Part shown: in pieces, positions 48,601 to 60,600 of the stretch
How the letters are laid out: the number at the start of each line of letters is the position of its first letter
Position numbering within the stretch: position 1 is the first letter of the stretch
Source of the DNA: Galbula dea
Taxonomy: Eukaryota > Chordata > Aves > Piciformes > Galbulidae
NCBI GenBank assembly: GCA_013399015.1
Contig: VWZX01009978.1
Span: 172,398 to 236,397, forward strand
Direction: 5' to 3'
DNA: 64,000 nucleotides
Translations under genes and position numbers: made by a program
Notes under the pieces: generated by a model
Database searches by the model: none
What the model saw: only the letters and a program-made list of their open reading frames with translations
What the model was told of the DNA's origin: nothing

Positions 48601-51600
48601 CAGGAGACCCATGCTGGGCTATGGGATCTCCCAGCTTGGAGAGGTTGTGCCACCGAGGTCCAGCAGCAACTGCACACCCTGTGTGTGCAACTGGCTCACC
48701 ACCAGCCCGGGAGAGGGGCCAGGAAGATGATGGGGAGAGACTTTTTATCAGGGCCTGCTGGTACAGGGCATGGGCTGATGGTTTGAAACTAAAAAAGAGA
48801 TTTAGACTGGATAGAAGGAGAAAATTTTGGTGCTGAGGGTGGTGAGAGCCTGTCCCAGGTTGCCCAGAGAGGTGGGAGATGTCCCATCCCTGAAACCATT
48901 CCAGCTCAGGTTGTCTGGGGCTGTGAGCATCCTGATCTAGTTGGAGATGTCCCTGCTGACTGCAGGGGGGTTGGACTAGATGACCTTGAGAGGTCCCTTC
49001 CCACCCAAACCATTCTATGAATCTATGTTTTGTTCCTCCTGCCTGCTCTGTCCCATAGAGGAATTAAAGCACATTATAATTTATGATGAGCAATCTCCTG
49101 TTTTCTGCAGGAGGAGCCCCTGCTCCTCCCCATCCCTCTCCCAGCTCCCTGAGCCACTCCACTCTCCCTTGGCTTTTGCATCTGCCAAGAGCAAAATGAA
49201 TAACTGAGTGAATAAAGCAAAATAAACAAACAATTAAAGCTGCATTCCAGGAGCTATCTGCTGACTGCTGAGCTCTGAAAGGCTGAGCTCAGCGCTTCTC
49301 GCTGGGGCTCTGGCCTCTGATCTTGGGCTTTGGGCTCCAGGACTCTTATAAATCACCACCAGGAAAACATCTTGTCCTGGCCCCATGAAAAACCCAACCT
49401 TGGCTTGCCAGTGACCTGGCAGCTGGTGTCAGGCATTCAGACAGTGGCCCTTTGCCTTCTGCCCTTTACCCTTTGCCCTTTTCCCTTCTTTTCCATTCCC
49501 TTTCTTTTCTCCTTCCCTTCTCTTTTCCCTTCCCTTTTCCCTTCCTTTTCCTTTTCCCTCATGTCCAACCTAAATCTCTCCTGGCACAAGTTGAAGCTGT
49601 TTCTTCTTGTCCTATCATTTGTTACCTGGGAAAAGGGCCCAACCCCCACCTGGCTCCAGCCTCCTCTCAGGGAGCTGCAGAGAGTGAGAAGGTCTCCCCT
49701 GAGCCTCCTCTTCTCCAGGCTAACCAAGCCCAGTTCCCTCAGCTGCTCCTCACAATCCTTGTGCTCTAGACCTTTCCCCACCTTCCTTGCCCTTCTCTGC
49801 ACACACTCCAGCACCTCCATGTATTAAACAGTTGCAATCAGGTCTCCCCAGACCTGACAGAGTGTCCAGACTTGGGGTAGGTGGAGGGGAACAGTGATGA
49901 CACCTTGAGACCTCCATAGTCCCAAGTGACCTGAGGGTCGAGTGTGTGGACAACCCATGCCATGGAGATCCTGCTCACCCTGGTTGCCAGCTCACAGGCT
50001 GGTGGGTGTCAGCATACATGATTTCTCAGATGCTCTCCTGAGTTGAGATTTGGCTCCCAGACCAGGCTGAGGAGTTGCAGCTTCCAGCACCTCCCTACTC
50101 ATGTGAACATGTCTCAATTTCCCTACCTGGATCACCATAGAGGAAGACACTGATACCCTCTGACACCAACCAAACAAAACATAACTGCTAAAGAACTCAG
50201 CTCTTGGTGACCATTACCCACAGCCAACCTGGAGAGCTGAGACCAGAGCTCCCAGATCCCTTCAAGGCTCACAACCTCCTGGGAAGGTTCTGTCACCTTA
50301 CTGTATGGGAGAGGAAGCTGAAGCAGAGAGAGAGAGGAAGAAGAAAGTCAAAGGAAAAATCCATGTTAGAGCCAGATTCTAACCCAAGAGACTTGTTCAA
50401 CTGGCCAACCATCTCCTGGACTCAAACCTCTGGGCCATACCTGAGGAAGGGAGGGGTCCAGGCAAGGGCAGACCCAGCCTGTGGGGTTGTCTTCCCCCTT
50501 GGCATCCATTGGGACCTTTGGGTGAGTTACTGCTTTGCAATTTGATTCTGTTTTTATTGATCCATCCCCTGCAGCCTCAGCACATCTGCTCCAGCTGCTG
50601 GAGTCCTGCTGGGAGCTGTGCTTATTTACCCAGCTGGGAAGGATTTCCCCAGTCAAGTTCATTAACTGCACAAAGGAGACATGCTGATCTTCCTCATTAT
50701 TAAGAGATTTCTGCCACTGGGGATCCTCCCCTCCTCTGTCCTCCCTAGATACTTCAGCAGGACACAGGGGGACTGACCTTGGGAAGAGGGGAGCTGGTCT
50801 TTGGGGGATCCTAGGTCACATCCCTGTGTGGGAGCTAGAAGCTGCCCCTGCCTGTGTGGAGAGCATTGTTCTGTTCTGTCCCCACCAGGCACCAGACACT
50901 AATATGTCCCTTCTCCTGTTTGCCTCTTTGCTCCTTCAGCAGTCAGGAAACAGACTCGAGGGAAGAAGCTTCAACAGCTCAGATGCTGCTGGAACTGCTC
51001 CTGGCAGAGCACCAAAGCTGAAGGGCAACAGCAGGGAGGGAAGTGACCCAGGAGGCAGGGGCAGGATGGTCATGGGACAACTGCCTGGAGGGATGCACGT
51101 TGATCCAGGGTCATGGCATCATAGGATCATGGAATTGTTTTGGTTGTCCTGTGTTGAAGAACTGAAGAATGCCTCACTCCACAGATTCCAAAGTATGTCT
51201 GGTGGAAACCAAAAGTCATTTTTATGGGGCAGACAAAGTAATTAGCACTGATAACTTATCTAAAGCTTTGCAGACAAGATCCTGGAGCTGGCACATCTAA
51301 GCCATTCACATCTGACTGACAGTCAACCACTTGAGACTACCAAAGCCCAGTCCCACTTCTCCACTCGAGGAGCTTCTGATCCATCTCCTCTAAGCTGTGC
51401 AGATATCTCTCTTGGAGAGAACACTCCCTCAAGGCTAAGAGAAAGAGAATTCTCCCATGGTTGTTGGTATGGGTGAGGGACATCAACCTCTGCTGAATTA
51501 CTCTGCTAACTTTAGTGTTGTAGCTTGAGTAGTGCTTCAGATGAATTGTGCTCTGTGTTAGTGAATGACAGCTGCCTACTCTGGGGAGCAGATCATGCTG

Positions 51601-54600
51601 ATTGATGCCTTTCTTTATTATGCTTATTTAGTATTTTCAGTCAATTTAAATAAAATATAAACATAGATATATAAATAGATTTGGTTTGCCATCCTTGATC
51701 CTGCAGGATCAAGGTGTTATAACGATTACAGCCCCTTAGCCATAAACCCTTGGCCAAGCCTGGGGCTAGGACTGGACTCAGCCCCACCTAGGCTTCTCCT
51801 CGAGAAGGAGTTTAGAGAGCAGGAGAGATCCTTCCTGAATCTCATGACCTGACAGGAGAGTTCCTTTCACAAACTGGGTCCAAAGCAACCATTTGGTCCC
51901 TGACAAGTGTTGTGGTTGAGCAGAGCTGAGGGATGTGTACTGTGATGAGTACTGCATACAGTTTTGGGCACTGCAGTATAGGAAGGACATGGAGGTACTG
52001 GAGAGGGTGCAGAGAAAGGTAACTAAGCTAATCAGGGGTCTGGAGAACAGGCCTTATGAGGAGAGGCTTAGGGAGCTGGGCTTGTTTAGCCTGGAGAAGA
52101 GGAGGCTGAGGGGAGACCTTATGGCTCTCTTCAGCTACTTGAAAGGCCATTCTAGGGAGGCGGGTGTTGGCCTCTTCTCCCTTGTGACTAGTGACAGGAC
52201 TAGAGGGAATGGGCTTCAGTTGTGCCAGGGTAGGTTTAGATTAGATATTAGGAAGAATTTCTTTACTGAAAGAGTGGTGAGATACTGGAGTAGGCTGCCC
52301 AGGGAGGTGGTGGAGTCACCATCCCTGGAGGTTTTTAAGAAGCGGACAGATGTGTTTCTTCAGGGGATGATTTAGGGGTAAGAGTATTGTGGGGCTATTG
52401 GTTGGACTAGATGATCTTGAGGATCCTTTCTAACCCTGTGATTCTGTGGATGCTGAGCCCAGCCCAGCCCAGCCCTCACCTCCACGGTATGTCTTCCAGG
52501 TGTAGTACTTCCCCCGGAAGGGGACGTTGTCGAACTCGGCACACTGCAGCTCTCGGAAGTCCTGGGAGCCTGGGGGGCAGTCCTGTCACCACAGAAACCA
52601 CCATCAGCACCTCTCTGGAAACAACCTGCCTTAGCTGCTAGGAGGGTAGGAGCTGCTACAAGGGCACCCAGCCACCACTAACACCAGCCCTTTGAGGAGG
52701 GGGACACCAGCCCTGACAACTGGACGCTGCTGCAGCATGGCAGGAGCATCCTTCCTGTAAAGCTAGACACTGTTTGAAGGCTCAGAGCAGGAGCCCTTGG
52801 GCCCCAGTTGTTCTCTCTCCAGATCAACACTCGCTCTGGTGAGGAATCCTTCAAAAGCTGGGGGAGCAATGGAGAACCATCTGTTCTCCTCACTACCAGT
52901 CTGTGGATGTTAGAGACATTTCCCAGGTCCAAAGCTCCACTGAAGCCTCCCTGGGGCACAATTTTCTCTCTGCTCCCCAAGGTTTAGCTCTCAGCCCAGT
53001 GAAGCAAGATGTTCCAGCACATGTCATGAGCCCTTCTCACCTGGCCAGGTCTGCACTTGCAGCATGCAAGAGGCAATCACTGTCATGTCAGTGCAGGAAG
53101 TCTCTGATCTCTCCTCCTTTGCCTTGTTATCTTTTGAGGCCCCTGCTTGGTGCTGAAGGCCTGCAGGTACCTACCACCCACTCTCCCACCCCTCCACCTT
53201 CTGAGCCAGCTCAGACATGCATCATCCTGTTCAGCTTTCCCCATTGCTGCATTGCTGCCAGCACAGAGTAGCTCATCCCCCATCCCATGGGGCCAGGGTT
53301 GAAGAGAACATCCCCATCCATGCAGAGAGAGCTCATTCCTGGCTCCTTACTGTACCACAACCCTGCATGCCCACCAGAAAAGCCCTCCCAGCCCACCAGA
53401 GCTCCAAGCCCCGAGCCCAGCAGTACTCACATCGGTGTTGCAGGACCGGTAACGTTTCCTCTCTCCTAGGCAGTACTTGCCTCCAATGGTGGGCCTGCCA
53501 AACCAGGAGTGAGACAGGAGAAGCAGCTTAGGGCACTGGGATGTGTTGGTGGCAGTGGCTCCCCTCAGTTTGCAGGAGCATTGTGGTTTGTCATGGAAAC
53601 ATTGAATGGTTTGGGTGGGAAGGGATCTTTCGAGGTCACCTAGTCCAACCTCCCTGCAGTCAGCAGGGACATCGGCAACTAGAGCAGGATGCTCACAGCC
53701 CTAAACAACCTGACCTGGAATGATTCCAGGGATGGGACATCTCCCACCTCTCTGGGCAGCCTGGGACACTGTCTCACCACCCTCAGCACCAAAAATTTCT
53801 TCTCTCTAGTCTGAATCTCCCTCTTTTAGTTTCAAACCATCAGCCCTTGTTCTGTCCCAACAGACCCTCATAAAAAGTCTCTCCCCATCTTTCTGAGAGG
53901 CCCTTGAAGTCCTGCAAGGCTGCAGGAAGGTCTCCCTGGAGCCTTCTCTTCTCCAGGCTCAACAACCCCAACTCTCTCAGCCTGGCCTCACAGCAGGGAT
54001 GTTCCAGCCCTCAGATCATTGTTGTGGCCTCCTCTGGCCCTGCTCCACTAGGTCTATGTCTGTGCTGTTCTGAGGAGCCCAGAGCTGCCCTAGCACTGCA
54101 GCTGAGGTCTCCTCAGAGCAGAGCAGAGGCAGAATCCCCTCCCTGACCTGCTGGACACACAGGACTTCCTGGAGTGGCTACTGCAGAAGGGCAGCTCCCC
54201 AGCAGACCTCACACCCTCAGTTGGACACACGCTTACACATGGAGATGTACAAGTGGCTTTGGATCTGCAAAGCTAACACCAAGCAAGAGCATTGAGCTGC
54301 TGCAGAAGCAGGACATGGGATTTGCCTGCAGGAGCCAAGAACCCTCCTGGGAACTGAACACAGAGCTCCAGAGGCACCCAGCAATGACTAGCAATGTCAT
54401 ACAGGCAGGGCAAGGCTGGGTCATGGTGACGTGGCCATGCAGATGTCCACCTACCGTGGGCTGTCACAGTGGCGAATGGATGACGACACACCTCCACCAC
54501 ACGTCCTGCTGCACTCTCCCCAGGAGGACCAGGCTCCCCAGGCACCATCCACGCCCTCTGGCCGTGTGCCAAAGGGCACACACTCCCTCTTGTAGCACCA

Positions 54601-57600
54601 CTGTGGAAAGGCAGAGCTATCAACACCCAGAGTACATTATCTCCTCCTCCCAGAGCCCTCCCCAGCCTCCATTAGACATGGTAGCCAGTTCAGGGCTGGG
54701 ATCTGGTTTGATCCTGTGAAATCTGAGCTTGGAGCTGTGCTGGCCTTGAAGCCAAGGTCTCCTTGCAGGCATTCCCCTCCCCCAAGGCACCCTCTCCTCT
54801 GAGACATCATCATCCAATCATTAAGGTTGGAAGAGACCTCCAAGATCCTCAAGTCCAACCATCAACCTATCACCACCATGCCACTAAACCACAGCCCTAA
54901 AAGACCACATCTATGCTGCCACCATATGTGCATGCTGCATCCCTGGGGCTCACAGGGGTGCTGGGACCAGTGCCCCTCCTCTCAACCCACATGCACCGTC
55001 CTGTGGGACAGGCAGGCATGGACAATGAGGTCACATCCCCACTTCTAGCGGTGGAGGTTGTTAGGTGACTTCACAGTGTTGGGTTAACAGTTGGACTTGA
55101 TCTTAAAAGTCTCTTCCAACCAAAACAATTCTGTGATTCTCCTCTCAAGTGGTCCTGGACATCAGGGTCTGTTAGGGTGACACATGCTGGGAACAGGGAC
55201 ATGTAAAAGCACACACCTCACTGCCTAGAACAGCATGGGGCAGTAAGTCCCAGGTGGGACATAGACCAGAGCTTCTGCTGCTGGGCAGCAGGGCCAGGAT
55301 CCCTGCAGAGCATGGACAACTCCACCAGCAGCTGCTCCCTGCCAGGATGGAGTGAGTTTTGTGTGTGGACTTGGAGCCTGAGTTGTGCTTGCTGCGTTCA
55401 AATGACCTGATCTGCAACGGGTCCAGGTTTTAATTGTGATAACAGCATTCTGTGTCCTTGTTCTGCTGAGGATCCTCGAAGAATCTGCCTGTCCCTGTCC
55501 TGTTGGGTGACAGATGCTCATGGAAACTTGCCTGTGAAATAGTTCCCTTAGGCCTGGCAAGTGTCCTGCACCCCTGGAGTCAGCAGTGATGCAAAGAAGG
55601 CTCCAGTGCCAGACCTGCTGCCGTTCCCTGGGCACAGTGCCGGACACCATGCCTCGGGGGCTGAGATAATCCCAGGAAGGAAGAAACCACTGTGTGCTCC
55701 TTCCAGGGGCTGATAACCCACCCTGGAGCTACTGGCACAGCCTCTACCAGCTCCTTCCAAGCCTGGCTCTCCATGGACAGCCCAGCTAGCAGGGAGAAGT
55801 GATCCCTGGCTTCCTAGGACACCCAGCTAGGGACATCCCTCCCTAAGGTGTGAGCCCATGCAGAGGAGATGCTCTGCAGGCACAGCCTTTCTGATGGCCC
55901 TGCTGTTGCTCCAGACCAGAGGTACTGGAGCTGCTGCTTCTGACCAGCCTGCCTAGAGCCTGACCAGCCCCTGCAAACTCCCTCATGCACTCAGGGTTCC
56001 TGAGAGCATCAGGGATGGGCTCTGCCCTTATGCCTTGGCTGCCAGGAGCAGACCTTGGCTCCCTCTCCTGAAGCAAGCATGGACACATGCTGGCTGCAAG
56101 ATCAGGTAAGAGTTGAGGGCATATGAACAAGGAGGATGCAGAATGAAAGGTGTCCTCACAGAGTGTGTTGTCCATAACTTCTCCTTGATTAAGGGAAATG
56201 AAAACAGAAGGAGAAAAGAAAAGCAGAACAGGCAGGGAAGGAGCCAGTAAACTAGTGAACAACTGCTGGAGGCACCTCCAGGGCAAGAGAAACTACTAGA
56301 AGACCCAGGCTTGAAGTCACCCACTGTGGGCTCCAGGGGTAAGTCAGGTGAAGCCATTAAAACCAGAGGGGACCAGTGAAAAAAAAAAAAAGAAAAAAAG
56401 GACAATTTGGGAGGAGGAAACAACCAGAGGTCTGGGATGGGGGCACAGCCACCATCCAACAGAGCTTGGCTCAGTCTTCCCCCACCCTGCTTCCCCAGTT
56501 GGGTGGTAGAGCTTGGAAACTCATCCTATCTCTCCTTTAATCTTGCATACCTTAAAGAGCCTCTACACCCTGATCCTTTCCTTTGCTCTCCCCAGCTAGA
56601 AAGGAAGAAGTCAAAGCAGACCTCAGAGAGCTGCTCCAGCCAAGGGTTGAGGTCTGAGGGCTCACTCAGGTTGGCTCCAGCCCAAGGGTTGAAGTCTGAG
56701 AGTTCACTCAGGTTGACTCCAGCTCAAGGGCTGAGGGCTGAGAGTTCACTCAGGTTGGCTCCAGCCCAAGGGTTGAGGTCTGAGAGTTTACTTGGGTTGG
56801 CTCCAACCAAAGGTTGAGGTCTGAGAGCTTGGGTTAGCTCCAGCCTAGGGCTGAGATCTGAAGGCTCACCTGGGTGGTGAGCACAGGGGCCACCAGTCAG
56901 GAGCTCCAGCTGGTGAAGGTACAGAGACTTAGTGAAAAGGTGCACCCTCCTTCATCCAAGGATATCAAATCACTTCTGAAGCATGAGTTAGTTCATGCAA
57001 AAGGATGAAGAGAGGCACAGGAAGGTAAGTGCAGGTTCCAAATGAGTCACTGGGAATAGCTCCCAGGAGTGTTGGTGGCAGTGATTGCTTGTGGCTTCAC
57101 TTCTCCTAGGACTTCTGAAGAACTCTGGTCAACAAACAACAAGTAAATGGGGGAAAAGAGAGATCTAAATGTGGGAAAAGCTGGTTAAAAAACCTCAAAC
57201 AACTGGTAGAAAAGAATGGCCATTGTAGATGGTGACCCTTCAGCAGCAGGGATGTCCAGCCCCAGGAGCTGTCTATTCCTTTGTGACCTAATCTCCAGCA
57301 GAACCAAGATGACTTTGCAGAGAATAATGCATTTGTCCAAGCCAGCCTCTGCCCTGCACATCAGCTGCTCCAGTGGAAAACCACATGCCTATTGAAGGGA
57401 GAATGTCCCAGCCCTGATTCTCCATTGTCCTCATGATTGCTTGGTTGGCAAAGGCTTTGTGCTGGCTTCACCCTGGTGTAAATGGGTGGAGGAGGTGCAG
57501 GGAATGAAGTGATATGAACATCCAAGTCAAAAATCACTTCCAAAATACAGGGTCATGGAAAATCCTCCCCTCCCCTCTCAGCTGAGTATCTAGCCTTGGG

Positions 57601-60600
57601 AGGCAGCTCTTCACAAGTTCCTCTTGTTACAAAGCCATTGTCCCTCCTGGGGATCACAGAATCTTAGGGGTTAGAAGGAGATCATCCAGTCCAACCCTTC
57701 TGGCAGAGCAGGTTGCCCAGCATGGTGTCCAGGTGGGTTTGGAATGTCTCCATGAGACAGAGAGAGACTCCACCACCTATCCTGGGGATACTGGGCCAAA
57801 AATCACTAAGGACAGCCAGGAGACCCCAGCAGAGCTGAGAACAAGATGTTCATCTAAAGCTTGAGGGCACCTTATCGTGTCTCCTAGGTCAGCCCAAGAA
57901 GCTCACTGGAGCAGGGACTTCCCATTCTGCATTTCCAGCACTATGGGAGATGATCTCTACTTTGGGGTGGTTATGGGCTCCTGGGCTCCTTGGCACACCC
58001 CAACCTCCCTCTGTGCTGGCAGGGAGGGTGAGGTAGCTCCAGGCTCTGGGAGGTAGGAGAGGACAGGCTGGTGTGGGTGCTCTTAAATCAACTCCATGCT
58101 CACCAACACAAACAATCATCCCAGTTCATGGCTGGAAGAGGAACTGGACCACTCCCTGTCAACTGGCCATGGTGCCTCAGGCTTCCTTACCCCCTTTTCA
58201 ATGGTGTTGGTTTGGCAGATGGTTCCCTCAGCAGCAGGGATGCTGTTGGTGATGCAGCGGTTGCTTTTACTCAGGCACCATAACTCACTGCAGACTTCCT
58301 GGAAAGAGAGAGATTTTGGGGGAGGAGAGAGGGGAAGGGAGGAAGAAAGAGACAAAGGAACAAAGCTGGGATTAGGATTTGCTTGGGCTAGGTGCTGTGA
58401 GGTTGGGGCAGCAGCACACTGGTGTGCTTAAGGAGCACCAGCTGGGCTGGGACATGGGGACAGGAGGGTTTTCAGCATGGGGAGGGGTGAGGGTGGACAT
58501 GAGATCAAATCTTGCCAGATGTTTCCAGCTGCAGTCACCCCAAGGCTATTTATTGACTCACCCCTTTCTCTGTGCTAAGCCTAAGCAATTGTCCTGGAGC
58601 TGGGCTTCTCTGGATGTGGTGCTCAGCTGCCAGAGCCAGGTCCTCAGCCAGCCCCTGCAGCCAGCCCTGGTCTTTGTGCCACAGAGGACACATCCCCTTG
58701 GACATCCTGGGTGAAGCTCTAGCTAATCCTGCTGTGCTTCATCTGATTCCTCTCCCCAGAGCTGAAGGATCTCTTTTTGGGGTCTGTGCAGTGGAGGGTG
58801 AGCACAAAGCCCCACTCCTAGCACCTGCCATGAGCATCCCTATGCCATGTGGGTCCAGATCAGCCTCCATGGGCAGCTGGGATGCCATGGGAGCATCAGC
58901 ACATCTGTCATCTCCTGCTGCAGGGATGCACCACAGGTCACAGTGTGACTGCCTTGGGGACTGGTGATCTCCAGCCAGCCTAACCCTCCTCTGGAAGACT
59001 CCTCTGGAAGACTGACAGCCAGACACTGGGTCACCCTTTGGCAGCTCCAGAGGTGGGAACTTCTCCTCTCTGTCTCTGCTAGGTGCAATGGGGTCCAACT
59101 GAGTGATACTGGGCTGGGGACTCCAGACCTCTTCCCAGGAGGTTTCCTGAACTGCAGATCCTGAGCTTTAGTCCATCCTGAGCTCTCTGTGTGCCAGCAC
59201 ACAACAAGCTCTCCCTGGTTGTTCCAGGAGCCCTTCAAAGATTAGAGCCATGACAGAGACTCTGCAGAACTGTCAGAGCTGCTAAATCAGAATGTCCAGG
59301 CTTCTTGAACCTGCTCTGCCTCTAAATCAACCAGGCTGGACTTCATCACCTCCAAACTGCCAAGCAACACCTGAAATCCAGAGCTGGGTTTCCTTCCAGG
59401 TCACCATCCTGCTCCTACTGAAACAAGCCTCTGGAAAACCTGCTGCTTTCCAGAAGGGGGCTTGGGTTATACCTGGAAGTATTGAACACATTTGTCCTTG
59501 AAGGAAACTCTCCAGAAGTGACAGCAGAGCCCAAACTGCCATGGCTGCTGCTAGTGTCCTCCCAGCACACTCAGTGCCACTGTAGCTGCACACCAGTCAT
59601 AGACTCAGAATGGTTTGGGTGGGAAGGGATCTCTCAAGGTCATCTAGTCCAAGCCACCTGCAGCCAGCAGGGACATCTTCAACTAGATCAGGTTGCTCAC
59701 AGCCCCAACCAACCTGAGCTGGAGTGGTTCCAGGGATGGGACATCTCCCACCTCTCTGGGCAACCTGGGACAGGCTCTCACCACCCTCAGCACCAAAAAT
59801 ATTCCTCCTTATATCCAGTCTAAATTCTCCCTCTTTCAGTTTCAAACCATCAGCCCTTGTCCTGTCCCAACAGGCTCTGATAAAAAGTCTCTCCCCATCT
59901 CTCTGATAGGCTGGCAACATCCAGTAGGTAAAGAACAGCAGAAGGTCAGGCTGAGAGCCAGGAAGACTTTGTTCTCCTGAAACTGTCTTTCCTTTTAGTG
60001 GTTTCCTGGATTCAAGGATCAGGGGATGGCAGCATGATGGCAAGGGTGGCTTAGATGGGCAGCTATCCCTCAGATGTACCTACACCTCACCTGGAAGAAA
60101 GCCTTTTCTCCTCCCAAGTTTGTGGAAGCAGCAATGATGACTTTGAATAATAAGTCTGTACGAAGCCCTGCTGAGAGTGGAGGCTGGAGGAGGGAACTGC
60201 AGCTTGGCTTTCACCTACCACCCTTGGGGACCAGCAGCAGCCAAGATATCAGGCAAAGGCAACAGATCCCTTCCCATGGGACTAATCTGACCCAAACCAA
60301 CCCAGGGTCAAGCTTTGTGGATGGGAAACAACCTCCTCCGGCCTCTCATGGGCGAAGCAAGGGAAAAGCTCACAAGGAACATGCCAGTGGCCTTCATCTG
60401 AAGCAGGATGGAGAAGCAAGGTGGACAGCAGAGGAAGAGCCAGCCCCAGGGCCCTTTGTCTTTGGAGACCCCATGCTCCACCCCCTGGGAACCGATAGTA
60501 AAGCAGGAAGGCTCTCTACCCCGTATTTACACTGGCGAGATTTAACTCCGTACTGGAAGCGGCACTGCTCGTCGGCGTCGTAGGCTTGTCCTGGAGCCAC

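Larger units (their letters stand above)
49823..51934. other. ADAMTS10: ADAMTS10 intron, mostly unique
   Basis: It holds a tiny CR1 tail at 51118, an AT-rich stretch at 51600-51680 and a palindrome at 51693. No exon recognised. Confidence 0.5.

Noticed and set aside
56407..56817. Possible repeat protein on the plus strand
   Set aside because: The 42-bp minisatellite alone produces it.
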